A stretch of DNA of 64,000 nucleotides from Sphingomonas colocasiae (GTDB lineage: Bacteria; Pseudomonadota; Alphaproteobacteria; Sphingomonadales; Sphingomonadaceae). Shown here one piece after another: positions 24,993-34,097 of the stretch; the first letter of the stretch is position 1, and each line of letters opens with the position of its first letter. The position numbers and the translations under genes are program-made. Under the pieces are notes generated by a model. It was not told the DNA's origin. It ran no database searches and worked only from the letters and a program-made list of their open reading frames with translations. The DNA is taken from assembly GCF_019880585.1 (NCBI RefSeq), contig NZ_JAINVV010000003.1:124001-188000 (forward strand), written 5' to 3'.

Positions 24993-26306
24993 ATGAAGCA
25001 CCTCCGGCGATTCACCCGGCTGGGCGTCGCGCCGCGCGTCGCCATCGCACTGGTGCTCGCCATCCTGATCGCGGGCGTGCTCGAGCGCGGTTTGCGAGAC
25101 CTGTTGCCCCCCGCACCGGAACTCGTCGTGCAACGAAGCTGGTTGTCCGATGCGATCGAGGAAGCCGCGCAGACCGTGCTCTCGACGCCGCCCGCCGAGC
25201 GCGCGGCGGCGCTGGCTCGCCTCGATTCGGCCCGGACGCTCGACTATCGCATCCTGCCGGCGATCCCGGACGAGGCGGTGATGGGACCGTTTCGCTATGG
25301 CCCGCAGGCGCCCCAGGTGATCCTGATGGCGCGCCACCAGGGGGACGATCCGCTTCAGGACGCCTTGTCGTCCCGAACGCTGCGCAACCTCCAGATCGCC
25401 GTTCAGCTCGACAAGGGCGTCTGGCTGATCGTCCGCGAAAAGGCGCCGGCGGACATGTTCAGCCGCTACGCCCTGTACCTGAGCGGGCTGGTCGGCCGGA
25501 TCCTGCTGATCATCCTGTTTTCCTATGCGATGGCGCGGATGATCCTGCGCCCGCTCAGCCGGCTTTCCGCGGCCGCCGAGAAAATGGGGCGCGATCGCGA
25601 GCCCACGCTGATCACCGGCATGAGCGCGCCGGAATATGCCGCGATCGCCGACACGTTCAACGAGATGCAGATGCGGCTGAAGCGCCATGTCGACGGCCGC
25701 ACACAGATGCTCGCCGCCATCTCGCACGATCTGCGCACGCCGTTGACGCGGCTGCGCCTGCTCGCAGAATATGTGCCCGAAGATCAGCGCGCACGCATGC
25801 TCGCCGATATCGGCGACATGGAGACGATGCTGTCCGACGCGCTCGCCTTTGCCGGCGCGGAAATGCGGCGCGAGCCCGAACAGGCGATCGATCTGGCTGC
25901 GTTGCTGATCAGCCTGGCCGACACATTTTCCGATTCCGGAGAAGATGTGCTGTATGAAGGGCCGGATCATCTGACGCTTTCATGCCGTCCGGTTGCAATG
26001 AAGCGCGCATTCGCCAATCTGATCGCCAATGCCTGCCAATATGGCGAGGTCGCGCGGATCCGCCTGTCTTCCGCGGGCGACGTCGCCGTCGTCGATATCA
26101 TCGATCATGGACCGGGCATTCCGCCGGCCGAAGCGGAACGCGCCTTCGAGCCATTCGAACGGCTTGAAGCATCGCGCAGCCGGGATTCCGGCGGAACCGG
26201 CCTGGGCCTGACGATCGCACGCGAGGCGGTGGCCGGTCAGGGCGGTGAAATCGCCTTCGTCGCGCTGCCGGAGGGATTTACCGTGCGGGTCACGCTGGTG
26301 CGATAG
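24993..26306 (+). CDS. Sensor histidine kinase with HAMP domain
   Basis: 437 aa inner-membrane kinase. Transmembrane helices are at about 12-32 and 160-182, enclosing a ~125-residue periplasmic sensor. A HAMP linker follows (RMILRPLSRLSAAAEKMG). The H-box carries His245 (AAISHDLRTPLTRLR). The ATP-binding boxes are present: N-box NLIANACQYGE, G1 DHGPGIPP and G2 SGGTGLGLTIAREAV. It is cotranscribed with the response regulator. Architecture is EnvZ-like. The signal is unknown, though a link to MipA suggests envelope or osmotic stress. Confidence 0.94.
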   Translation: MKHLRRFTRLGVAPRVAIALVLAILIAGVLERGLRDLLPPAPELVVQRSWLSDAIEEAAQTVLSTPPAERAAALARLDSARTLDYRILPAIPDEAVMGPFRYGPQAPQVILMARHQGDDPLQDALSSRTLRNLQIAVQLDKGVWLIVREKAPADMFSRYALYLSGLVGRILLIILFSYAMARMILRPLSRLSAAAEKMGRDREPTLITGMSAPEYAAIADTFNEMQMRLKRHVDGRTQMLAAISHDLRTPLTRLRLLAEYVPEDQRARMLADIGDMETMLSDALAFAGAEMRREPEQAIDLAALLISLADTFSDSGEDVLYEGPDHLTLSCRPVAMKRAFANLIANACQYGEVARIRLSSAGDVAVVDIIDHGPGIPPAEAERAFEPFERLEASRSRDSGGTGLGLTIAREAVAGQGGEIAFVALPEGFTVRVTLVR

Positions 26307-26335
26307 AGGGCAGGATCGGCGATTTCGTACTCCGC

Positions 26336-26941
26336 TCAGCCGGGGCGGGAAACGATCTTCATGACCATGTCCGCGATCATCCTGCCAACGGCTTCGTGCG
26401 ATTGCGATCCGCCCGGCCGGTACCAGTAAACGACCCAGCTGATCATGCCGCCGATGGTTTTGGACGTGACGCTGACATCGTTGATATCGAACTGCCCCTT
26501 CGCGATTCCGTCTTCGAGGATATCGGCTATTCCGTGGTCGAACTCGCCGCGCTTTTCCATGATCTCCTTCGACCTGTCGGGATCGAGCTCTTTCTCCTCC
26601 CGCAGATAGACCGCAAGATTGTCCTGGTTCTGCAAGGTGACGACCGTCACCTCTTCGACCAGCCTGAAGAGCTTTTCCCTGGGCGAGATGTCATGGGCGC
26701 GGATCTCGTTCATCACCTGCAGCGAACAGGCGATTCCCAATTGGGAGATCTCGAACAATATCGCGCCCTTGTTCGCATAATAGGAATAGATGAAGGGCTT
26801 GGTCACTTCGAGGCTGCCGGCGATCTCGTCCAGCGTGGTGTTCTGATAGCCCTTGCGCGCGAACAGCTCCCGCGAATGTTCGAGTATGCGCGCGCGCTTG
26901 AGCGCGGCGACCTCGGTCTTCAATGCACTTGCACGGGCCAT
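26336..26941 (-). CDS. TetR/AcrR-family regulator, probable regulator of the catabolic island
   Basis: 201 aa. The N-terminal HTH covers about 14-60 (KRARILEHSRELFARKGYQNTTLDEIAGSLEVTKPFIYSYYANKG). The C-terminal ligand domain resembles those of regulators of lipid and aromatic-acyl catabolism (LDPDRSKEIMEKRGEFDHGI). It lies 109 bases downstream of the fused monooxygenase-esterase gene on the same strand. It is the only regulator in the 26.3-37.7 kb island, so it is the best candidate to bind the shared palindromes at 29265 and 34034. Its inducer may be an acyl-CoA, as for relatives, but this is inference. Confidence 0.9.
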   Translation of the reverse strand: MARASALKTEVAALKRARILEHSRELFARKGYQNTTLDEIAGSLEVTKPFIYSYYANKGAILFEISQLGIACSLQVMNEIRAHDISPREKLFRLVEEVTVVTLQNQDNLAVYLREEKELDPDRSKEIMEKRGEFDHGIADILEDGIAKGQFDINDVSVTSKTIGGMISWVVYWYRPGGSQSHEAVGRMIADMVMKIVSRPG

Positions 26942-26962
26942 TCAAACTCTTCCTCTGCGTTG

Positions 26963-26986
26963 TCCGCATATAGAACATCGTGCGGA
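26963..26986. promoter_or_regulatory. Inverted repeat upstream of the TetR gene
   Basis: TCCGCA (26963-26968) and TGCGGA (26981-26986) are perfectly inverted with a 12-base AT-rich spacer containing ATATAGAA, 22 bases before the TetR start. It differs from the palindromes found in the rest of the island. It may be an autoregulatory site, or chance. Confidence 0.3.
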
Positions 26987-27050
26987 AAAGTAGGAACCGG
27001 TTTTCCCATGAAGCGACGCAACATCAAATAGCTGCGGCCCGGCCTTCGTT

Positions 27051-29171
27051 TCACGCTTCGCACAGGCCCCCATGGGCCGCGTTCGCGAACGCCGGCAATT
27101 CGCCAAGCCACTCATCGGCTTCCGGCAGGAACGGGAACAGCGCGAAGATGTGCAACGTGTCCGGATAGACCAGCAGGCGCGACGGCACCCCGTTCGCCTG
27201 TGCGACTGCGAACAGGCGCTCGCTGTCGCCGCGCAACGCCTCGACAGCCGAACAGCCGATCAGCATCGGCGCGAGACCCGTCAGATCGGCGTGGATCGGC
27301 GATGCCATCGGATCGCAGGGATCATGGCCTTGCAGATAGGCGCCCGAAAGCGCGACGAGCAGATCCCGGTTGGCCAGCGGGTCCCTGCCCTTCGCTTCGT
27401 CCACTGAGGCCCCGGTGATCTCCAGATCGGTGTAGGGCGACAGCAGATAATAGCCGGCAGGCGCCCGCTGCACGCCTTCGTCGCGCACGCGCAGGCCCAG
27501 GATCACCGCCAATCCCCCTCCCGCGGATTCGCCGCTGATCAGGATCGGCGCCTCATGCTGTTCGCATAGCCACGCATAGGCCGCGCCGGCATCTTCGACC
27601 GCAGCGGGAAAGGGATGCTCGGGCGCCAGGCGATAATCGACGACCAGCACGGAATGGCCCGACGCGCGCGACAATCGGCCGGCATATTCCACCGCGCCCT
27701 CGGCCGAGCCCACGACATAGCCGCCACCGTGGAAATGCATTACCCGCAATTCTTCAGAGGCGGAGGGGTCGCTGACGATCAGGCAGGACACGCCGTTGCA
27801 CGACACCGGAGTGACCTGCGTGCCCGGCGTCGCGGGAAAGCGCGCCAGCAGGCGATTATAGGCGTCCCGCAGCCCGGGAATGCCGCGTTCATGATCTTCC
27901 GGTGTGATGAATGTCGAGCAGATTTCAAAAGCGTGCCGAGCGACGTCACGATCGAGTGCCGGCGGTGGCGGGGCATCGACGATGCGGGCATCGGCGGCCG
28001 CGACCGCATCATGACCGTAAAGCCATCCCCAGATCGTCTCCGCATAGGGATCGATCCGCATGATGCCGCGAAATCGGCCGTTGCGCATGCGGATCTGCTG
28101 CTCGTCGCCGATGGTCCATAGCGACGCCATCGCGGTCGCGGTGCTCTGGACGAGATTGGCGCGCGGCCGCCGCAGCGCATCATAGGCCGCCATCGCACCC
28201 GCCACGTCCCCCGCGCCGTGCTTCGCGAGAAGCCGCGCAAGCGTCACCGCGTCCTCCATCGCCTGCACGCCGCCCTGCGCCAGAAAAGGCAGCATGGCAT
28301 GCGCCGCGTCGCCGACCAGCGCGATGCGGCCGCTGACATAGCTTTCCAGCGCCGAACGATGCATGAACCCGGTCAGGAACGCATCATCGACGCTGTCGAC
28401 GATCCTGCGCAATACCGGATTGCACCCGTCGAAACTCTTGCGAAGCGCGGTCACGGCGCCGCGCCTTGTCCAGGATTCGGCATTGACCTCGGTCGCCGTG
28501 ACAATGCCGACAAGATTGAACAGTTCGCCCGGCCTCACCCAATAGGCGACGGCGGCGCGGGCCTTGCCGAACCATGCAGCCGAGATGTGCCCGATGCCGA
28601 AATCCCGCGCGATTTCCCATGGGATCAGCGCCCGCCATGCCGACAGTCCGGAATCGCGGAGCGGCACGGCATTGAAGACCCGATCCCGGACGACCGAATG
28701 AATGCCGTCGCAGGCGAGCACGACATCGCCCCAATGGCGTACGCCATCGGCTGTTTTCAGCCATGCCCGATCGCCATCCTGGCCAACGCCGACAATGTCC
28801 GCCCCCAGCGAAACGATGTTCGGGGGCAATCGGTCGACCATGACCTGGAGCAGATCGGCGCGATGGCATTGATAGAAGGTCTGGCCATAGCGCTCCGCCG
28901 CGCCCGCGCCCAACGGCACCGTATAGACCGGCGAGCCGGTTTCCAGATCGTGGAAATCCAGACGTTCCGTCGCCACCGCCCGTTCCCGGAAGGCATCGAG
29001 AAGACCCAGATGATCGAGAATGCGGGTGCCGTTGGGCGACATCTGGATGCCAGCCCCGATCTCGCTCATTTCGGGTGCGCGCTCGAATAGCTGGACATCA
29101 ATGCCCTCGCGCAACAGCGCGAGCGCCGCGGTGAGCCCGGCAACGCCACCGCCCGCAATCAATGCCTTCAT
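27051..29171 (-). CDS. Fused group A flavin monooxygenase and HSL-family esterase
   Basis: 706 aa two-enzyme fusion without a break in frame. Residues 1-~370 are an FAD/NAD(P)H aromatic hydroxylase of the salicylate hydroxylase type: GGGVAG at 7-12, the DG motif VLACDGIHSVVRD around 155-156, and the GD motif ALVGDAAHAMLP around 288-289. Residues ~405-706 are a hormone-sensitive-lipase-family esterase: oxyanion HGGG 481-484, nucleophile Ser549 in GESAGG, an acidic residue near 645-649, and His674 in DTLHIF. The start ATG at 29171 has GGGAGA at proper spacing. A TTG at 29183 overlaps that site. It is divergent from a TonB receptor across a palindrome. The hydrolase could open an aryl ester and the hydroxylase could act on the phenol released. 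Confidence 0.88.
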   Translation of the reverse strand: MKALIAGGGVAGLTAALALLREGIDVQLFERAPEMSEIGAGIQMSPNGTRILDHLGLLDAFRERAVATERLDFHDLETGSPVYTVPLGAGAAERYGQTFYQCHRADLLQVMVDRLPPNIVSLGADIVGVGQDGDRAWLKTADGVRHWGDVVLACDGIHSVVRDRVFNAVPLRDSGLSAWRALIPWEIARDFGIGHISAAWFGKARAAVAYWVRPGELFNLVGIVTATEVNAESWTRRGAVTALRKSFDGCNPVLRRIVDSVDDAFLTGFMHRSALESYVSGRIALVGDAAHAMLPFLAQGGVQAMEDAVTLARLLAKHGAGDVAGAMAAYDALRRPRANLVQSTATAMASLWTIGDEQQIRMRNGRFRGIMRIDPYAETIWGWLYGHDAVAAADARIVDAPPPPALDRDVARHAFEICSTFITPEDHERGIPGLRDAYNRLLARFPATPGTQVTPVSCNGVSCLIVSDPSASEELRVMHFHGGGYVVGSAEGAVEYAGRLSRASGHSVLVVDYRLAPEHPFPAAVEDAGAAYAWLCEQHEAPILISGESAGGGLAVILGLRVRDEGVQRAPAGYYLLSPYTDLEITGASVDEAKGRDPLANRDLLVALSGAYLQGHDPCDPMASPIHADLTGLAPMLIGCSAVEALRGDSERLFAVAQANGVPSRLLVYPDTLHIFALFPFLPEADEWLGELPAFANAAHGGLCEA

Positions 29172-29264
29172 ACCGTCTCCCAATATCGCCTCGCCGGTGT
29201 GCGACCGGCCTGCTGCTGCCGATATTATCCGCTTGCAAACGCCATGTCTACCCGATAGAACTCA

Positions 29265-29284
29265 AATATACCGATGAGTATATT
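29265..29284. promoter_or_regulatory. Palindromic operator A of the catabolic island
   Basis: A perfect palindrome with 7-base arms, AATATAC and GTATATT, and the 6-base spacer CGATGA. It lies between the fused monooxygenase-esterase (start 29171) and the TonB receptor (start 29314), only 30 bases from the latter. The reverse complement of site B at 34034-34053 matches it at 16 of 20 positions. TA-rich arms stand out in this GC-rich DNA. Confidence 0.7.
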
Positions 29285-29313
29285 AATCATAACGACGATT
29301 TCGGGAGATGGAT

Positions 29314-31659
29314 ATGAACGGCCGGAAGCTGCGCCAGCTATCGCTGGGACTCACCGTTTTTGCGATGCACGGCGCTGGCCTTGCAGCACCGGACCAGGCC
29401 GGAAACGCCGCCCAGGAACAAGCCGCCGCCCCTGACTGGGCCGATGGCGGCGACATCGTCGTCACCGCGCAGAAGCGGGCAGAAAACATCCAGGATGTCG
29501 CCATCTCGATCGCGGCGTTCAGCGGACAGGGGCTGGCCGACCGGAATGTGACGGATGTCACCGGCCTTGCGAAGCTGGTTCCGAACTTCACCGTCACGCG
29601 TGGTCCGCAATTGGCGAGTGCGCGCCTGAACATCCGCGGCATCGGCGCCTCCGGCAACACCGCCGTCGAACCGAGCGTCGCGACCTTCCTCGACGGGATC
29701 TATGTGGCGCGGCCCGGTGCGCTGTTCGGATCGATGCTCGACGTCGAGGGCGTCGAGGTGCTCCGGGGACCGCAAGGCACGCTGTTCGGGCGCAATGCCA
29801 GCGTGGGCGCGGTGGCGTTGCGCTCGATCGAGCCCGAGAATGATTTTTCGGGCGAACTGCGCGCCGAGATCGGAACCGGCGCCCGCTATCGGCTGGACGG
29901 TTTCGTCAATCTGCCGGTGAACGATACATTGGCATTCCGGGCGGCCGCGATCGGCGAGAAATTCGACGGCCTCTGGTTCAGTGATCAGCATGATCGCCGA
30001 TTTGGCGGCGCCGATACCATCGCCGGGCGCCTGTCGATGAAGGCGACGCCCGGGGCCGTCACCTGGCTGGTGCGCGCCGACTATTCCAGGCTCAAAGGCA
30101 GCGGATTCCCGCTGGTCGGGTTCCTGTCCGATTCAGTGACGCCGGCCGGGCTGGCGACGTTCAAGGCAAGGCTGGGAGGCGTGCTGCCCGATCTGGATCC
30201 ATTCGACCGGCGCAGCAACCAGTATCTCGACGATTTTGTCGACGACAGGCAATGGGGGATCTCCAGCGACCTGTCGCTGGACTTCGGCGACGGCTTCACC
30301 GCCCGGATGCTCAACGGCTATCGCGATTGGGAAAGCCGGCAGGAGGATGGCGATCTCCTGTTCGTCCCGATCCCGATCCTGCGACGGGACGGCGTCTATG
30401 ACAGCAAGAGCCAAAGCCATGAATTGCAGATCATTTCCCCCAAGGGACGCCTGATGGGCGGACGGCTCGATTTCGTGGCCGGGCTCTACTATTTCCACGA
30501 GCGCTACAAGATCGTCGAGCGCTTCGCCTTCCTGCCCAGCTTCTGCCCGACCATCGTGGGGCTGCTCGCGCCCAATCTGGTGAACGCCTGCCTTGCCGGG
30601 CCGAGCACCGGCGCCACCGATCTGCGGTTCGGCCAGTCGGTGGACAGCTATGCCGCTTATGGTCAGGCCACCTATGCCTTCACCGACACGCTCGATCTGA
30701 CCCTGGGCGCGCGCTGGACGCGCGACGACAAGACCGGTTCGTTCGTCCAGACCAGCCCCAATCCCGTCGGGATCGTGCTGCGCGCACCGGAAACCGCGAA
30801 TCTGGCATTCTCGGGAGACCGGCTGACCTGGCGCGCACAGGTCGGCTGGAAGCCGGCCGACGGCAAGATGCTCTTCGCCTCCTATTCGACCGGTTACAAA
30901 TCGGGCGGTTTCAATTCCGGCGGCGGCAGCACCGTGCTGGGTGCGCGCCGGGTGTTCCAGCCCGAATTCGTCAAGAATTACGAGATCGGCGCGAAGACCA
31001 GATGGCTCGATGGCGGCCTGATCTTCAACGCGACGCTGTTCCGCATGGATATAGCCGGATTTCAGGATCGCAGTTTCGACGGCGTCAGCTTCGTCGTGAG
31101 CAATGCCGGCGGGTTGCGGCAGCAGGGCGCCGAACTGAACGCGATCCTGTCGCCCGACCGGAATTTCCAGGTCGACTGGTCGCTTGCCTATCTCGATTCC
31201 AAATTCCTGGAATTCAAGGGCGCATCCGGCCTGCCCGCGTTCGGCGGAACCCAGGATCTGACGGGCGCTCCGGCAACCTTTTCGCCCAAATATTCCGGAT
31301 CCTTCGGCGCGACCTACAAGAACGAGATCGGCAATACGGGCATGCGCTTCATGGCGCGCGCGAACATATCCTTCGTTTCCGACATGAATATCGGACAGGT
31401 GACCGACAACAATCCGCAGACGATCCAGGACGGCTATGCGCTGATCGGCGCGCGACTGACGCTCTATGGCAGGGACGATCGCTGGAATATCAGCCTGTTC
31501 GGCGACAATCTTACCGACAAGGGTTATTGCGTTCAGACCTATTATCAGGTTCTCGACAACGCATTCGGTGTCCGCAATCCGGCCACTGGCGGTACCGCCG
31601 TCCGCTGCCAGGTCGCCGCGCCCCGCACGCTCGGCGCGTCGCTGGGCGTCCGGTTCTGA
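29314..31659 (+). CDS. TonB-dependent receptor of the catabolic island
   Basis: 781 aa outer-membrane receptor. A signal peptide (about 1-25) is followed by a TonB-box region (DIVVTAQKRAENIQDV near 49-64). The plug carries LNIRGIGASGN, FLDGIYVARPGAL and VEVLRGPQGTLFGRNASVG. The barrel ends in SLGVRF with the terminal aromatic. The motif VTAQKR with a LFGRNA plug places it in the large sphingomonad receptor group linked to uptake of hydrophobic, aromatic or steroid-like compounds. ATG 29314 has GGGAG 6 bases upstream, while the earlier ATG at 29308 touches it. It begins a run with the racemase and MDR genes and is controlled by operator A. Confidence 0.93.
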   Translation: MNGRKLRQLSLGLTVFAMHGAGLAAPDQAGNAAQEQAAAPDWADGGDIVVTAQKRAENIQDVAISIAAFSGQGLADRNVTDVTGLAKLVPNFTVTRGPQLASARLNIRGIGASGNTAVEPSVATFLDGIYVARPGALFGSMLDVEGVEVLRGPQGTLFGRNASVGAVALRSIEPENDFSGELRAEIGTGARYRLDGFVNLPVNDTLAFRAAAIGEKFDGLWFSDQHDRRFGGADTIAGRLSMKATPGAVTWLVRADYSRLKGSGFPLVGFLSDSVTPAGLATFKARLGGVLPDLDPFDRRSNQYLDDFVDDRQWGISSDLSLDFGDGFTARMLNGYRDWESRQEDGDLLFVPIPILRRDGVYDSKSQSHELQIISPKGRLMGGRLDFVAGLYYFHERYKIVERFAFLPSFCPTIVGLLAPNLVNACLAGPSTGATDLRFGQSVDSYAAYGQATYAFTDTLDLTLGARWTRDDKTGSFVQTSPNPVGIVLRAPETANLAFSGDRLTWRAQVGWKPADGKMLFASYSTGYKSGGFNSGGGSTVLGARRVFQPEFVKNYEIGAKTRWLDGGLIFNATLFRMDIAGFQDRSFDGVSFVVSNAGGLRQQGAELNAILSPDRNFQVDWSLAYLDSKFLEFKGASGLPAFGGTQDLTGAPATFSPKYSGSFGATYKNEIGNTGMRFMARANISFVSDMNIGQVTDNNPQTIQDGYALIGARLTLYGRDDRWNISLFGDNLTDKGYCVQTYYQVLDNAFGVRNPATGGTAVRCQVAAPRTLGASLGVRF

Positions 31660-31679
31660 AATCGTCCGGTCGTTTCCTC

Positions 31680-32810
31680 ATGGACACGGTGCAGATGCCC
31701 GGTTTCGGCGGTCAGCTCGATGGCATCAGGATCATCGAATTCGAGGGGCTCGGGCCGACACCCTTCGCGGCGATGATGCTTGCCGATCTGGGAGCGGACG
31801 TCATCCGCATCGATCGACGCACCGGGCCGGAGGTGTCGGCCGGCAATGCCGCGCTCGACGCGCTGAATCGCGGGCGCCCTTCGATCGCGCTCGACCTGAA
31901 GGACGAGAATGACCGCGCAATCGCGCTCGGGCTGATCGACCGCGCCGATGCCATGATCGAGGGGAACCGGCCGGGCGTGATGGAACGCCTGGGCCTGGGG
32001 CCGGAGACCTGCCTCACGCGGAATCCGGCGCTCGTCTACGCGCGGATGACGGGTTGGGGACAATCCGGCCCGCTTGCCGACAAGGCCGGGCACGACATCA
32101 ACTATATCGCGCAGGCCGGTGTCCTCCATGCGATGGGGCCATCGGACGCACCGCCGCCGCCGCCGCTGAATCTGGTCGGGGATTTCGGCGGGGGCGCGCT
32201 GTTCGCGGTCGTCGGCATCGTCGCGGCACTCCTCCGGCGGACCGTCACCGCCAGGGGGCAGGTGATCGATGCGGCGATGATCGACGGCGCCGCGCTGCTG
32301 GCGACGCAGCTTCATGCCTGGCGTGCGATGGGCTTCTGGCATGATGCCCGCGAGAGCAACCTGCTCGACGGCGCAGCATATTTCTATCGATGCTACGAAA
32401 CCGCGGATGGCGGATATCTCGCAATCGGGGCGATAGAGCCGCAATTTCATGCAGCGATGCTTCGGGGCTTCGGCTTCGATCCGGCCGAATTCCCCGATCA
32501 GTTCGACCGCGCGTCATGGCGCCCCCGTCGGGAACGGCTGGCGGCGCGGATCGCCACACGAACGCGCGACGCATGGGCGGATATCTTCGCGCCGATCGAT
32601 GCCTGTGTGACGCCCGTGCTTTCGCCCGCAGAGGCCGTGATCGCCCCCGCGAACGTCTCACGCGGATTGTTCGGAGAGATGATGGGCCAGGCCGTCCCGG
32701 CGCCAGCGCCACGCTTCGCCGGTCACCCCCGATCACGGTTGCGGGCACCCGATGGACGTGGCGCCTCCTCCGCCGACATTCTCGCGCGATGGGGGCTGGA
32801 CCGCGCGTGA
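31680..32810 (+). CDS. Alpha-methylacyl-CoA racemase (CaiB/BaiF family)
   Basis: 376 aa. It epimerises the alpha carbon of 2-methyl-branched or 2-arylpropionyl-CoA thioesters. Catalytic residues by family alignment are His138 in GHDINYIAQAG, Asp168 in LVGDFGGGAL and Glu253 in GAIEPQF. All three are offset by exactly 12 from His126, Asp156 and Glu241 of Mycobacterium tuberculosis MCR as I recall them, so it belongs to the racemase branch rather than to CoA transferases. The gene starts 20 bases after the TonB receptor stop. Together with the acyl-CoA synthetase at 36116 it would activate an acid and correct its stereochemistry. Confidence 0.92.
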   Translation: MDTVQMPGFGGQLDGIRIIEFEGLGPTPFAAMMLADLGADVIRIDRRTGPEVSAGNAALDALNRGRPSIALDLKDENDRAIALGLIDRADAMIEGNRPGVMERLGLGPETCLTRNPALVYARMTGWGQSGPLADKAGHDINYIAQAGVLHAMGPSDAPPPPPLNLVGDFGGGALFAVVGIVAALLRRTVTARGQVIDAAMIDGAALLATQLHAWRAMGFWHDARESNLLDGAAYFYRCYETADGGYLAIGAIEPQFHAAMLRGFGFDPAEFPDQFDRASWRPRRERLAARIATRTRDAWADIFAPIDACVTPVLSPAEAVIAPANVSRGLFGEMMGQAVPAPAPRFAGHPRSRLRAPDGRGASSADILARWGLDRA

Positions 32811-32883
32811 CGAGCACCTGCCCGAACCGGCCGTCCCGCTCCGGCGGACGGCCGCCACATCATCCATGTCATGGAGGATCAAC

Positions 32884-34035
32884 TTGACCGGCACGCACAT
32901 GCTGCACGGCCTGGAACTGCGGTCGCTGGTCAGCGCCGGAGGCGAACTCCGGCTGCATCTCCGGACAATGCCCGTCCCGCCGCCCGCCGATGACGAGATC
33001 ACCGTCAGGATCGAGGCATCGCCGGTCAATCCGTCGGATCTGGGAACATTGCTCGGCCCGGTCGATCTCGCGAGCCTCACCCGCCATGGCGACGGGGAAA
33101 CGGCCTATGTCACCGGCATGATCGCGCCCGAACACCGGGGGCGGCTGGCCGGGCGCTTCGGAGAGGAATTGCGCGTCGGCAACGAGGCCGCCGGCATTGT
33201 GGTCGAAGCCGGCGGCGCCATGCGCGCAATGATCGGCAAGCGCGTCGCGATGTTCGGCGGCGCGATGTACGCTGAATATCGCACCATCAACGCGCGCGAC
33301 TGCCTGGTTCTGCCGCCGGGAACGGATCCCGCGAAGGGCGCGGCCGCTTTCGTCAATCCGCTGACGGCGCTCGGCATGGTCGAGGTGATGCGCAGCGAGG
33401 GGCATCACGCGCTGCTCCACACCGCCGCCGCCTCCAATCTTGGCCAGATGCTCAACCGGCTATGCATCAGGGACAATATTCCGCTGGTGAATGTCGTTCG
33501 CTCTGCGCCCCAGGCCGCGCTGCTTCGCGACGCCGGCGCGGCTTTTGTCTGCGACAGTAGCGCACCCGATTTCGAGGAAATCCTGGTCGCGGCACTCGCC
33601 GAAACCGGCGCGACACTGGCGTTCGATGCCGTGGGCGGCGGCGGACTGGCGGGCCGGATCCTGAGCAGCATGGAGAAGGCGCTCGATCGGCGCGCCGGGA
33701 GCTACAGCCGTTACGGATCGGCGGTGCACAAGCAGGTCTATATCTATGGCAGCCTGGATCCCGGCCCGACGATCATCGATCGCAAGGCGGGCATGGCCTG
33801 GGGTATCGGCGGCTGGCTGGTCCTGCCGTTTCTGGAGCGGATCGGCCCGGAGCGCGCCGCCCGCCTGCGCGAGCGCGTGATCGCCGATCTCGGCACCATA
33901 TTCCGAACCCGGTACGCGCGCGAGATATCGCTTGCGGAGTTGCTGACGCCCGAAACGCTCCGGGCCTGCGCACGCAATGGAACCGGCGCGAAGATGCTGG
34001 TCAACCCAGCTCGCCGTCCCTCCGAAACAGCTTGA
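32884..34035 (+). CDS. MDR-family (quinone oxidoreductase-like) dehydrogenase
   Basis: 383 aa medium-chain reductase without the catalytic zinc cysteines. The GroES-like N-domain contains IEASPVNPSDLGTLLGP near 38-54. The nucleotide domain has VNPLTALGMVEVM, then HTAAASNLGQMLNRL in place of the common AxxGxxG loop. I chose the TTG at 32884 because GGAGG lies 6 bases upstream. No ATG shares that spacing. The 5' end lies 73 bases after the racemase stop. It could reduce an enone or oxidise an alcohol to the ketone that feeds the Baeyer-Villiger enzyme. Direction and substrate are unknown. Confidence 0.82.
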   Translation: MTGTHMLHGLELRSLVSAGGELRLHLRTMPVPPPADDEITVRIEASPVNPSDLGTLLGPVDLASLTRHGDGETAYVTGMIAPEHRGRLAGRFGEELRVGNEAAGIVVEAGGAMRAMIGKRVAMFGGAMYAEYRTINARDCLVLPPGTDPAKGAAAFVNPLTALGMVEVMRSEGHHALLHTAAASNLGQMLNRLCIRDNIPLVNVVRSAPQAALLRDAGAAFVCDSSAPDFEEILVAALAETGATLAFDAVGGGGLAGRILSSMEKALDRRAGSYSRYGSAVHKQVYIYGSLDPGPTIIDRKAGMAWGIGGWLVLPFLERIGPERAARLRERVIADLGTIFRTRYAREISLAELLTPETLRACARNGTGAKMLVNPARRPSETA

Positions 34036-34073
34036 TCTACTCATTAGTATATTTTACTTACTAAAAGTATATC
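34034..34073. promoter_or_regulatory. Operator B (double) upstream of the Baeyer-Villiger monooxygenase
   Basis: The first site, 34034-34053, reads GATCTAC-TCATTA-GTATATT. Its reverse complement matches operator A at 16 of 20 positions. A second half-site, GTATATC (34067-34073), follows 20 bases on with the degenerate partner TACTTAC at 34055-34061. The pair lies within the 56-base gap between the MDR gene and the monooxygenase, so the monooxygenase and synthetase genes probably have their own promoter under the same regulator. Confidence 0.6.
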
Positions 34074-34097
34074 GATACGACCGCAGGACAGATGCCG

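Noticed and set aside
31680-32810. Formyl-CoA or carnitine-type CoA transferase
   Set aside because: The His, Asp and Glu set with AMACR spacing (138, 168, 253) points to the racemase branch of the CaiB/BaiF family.
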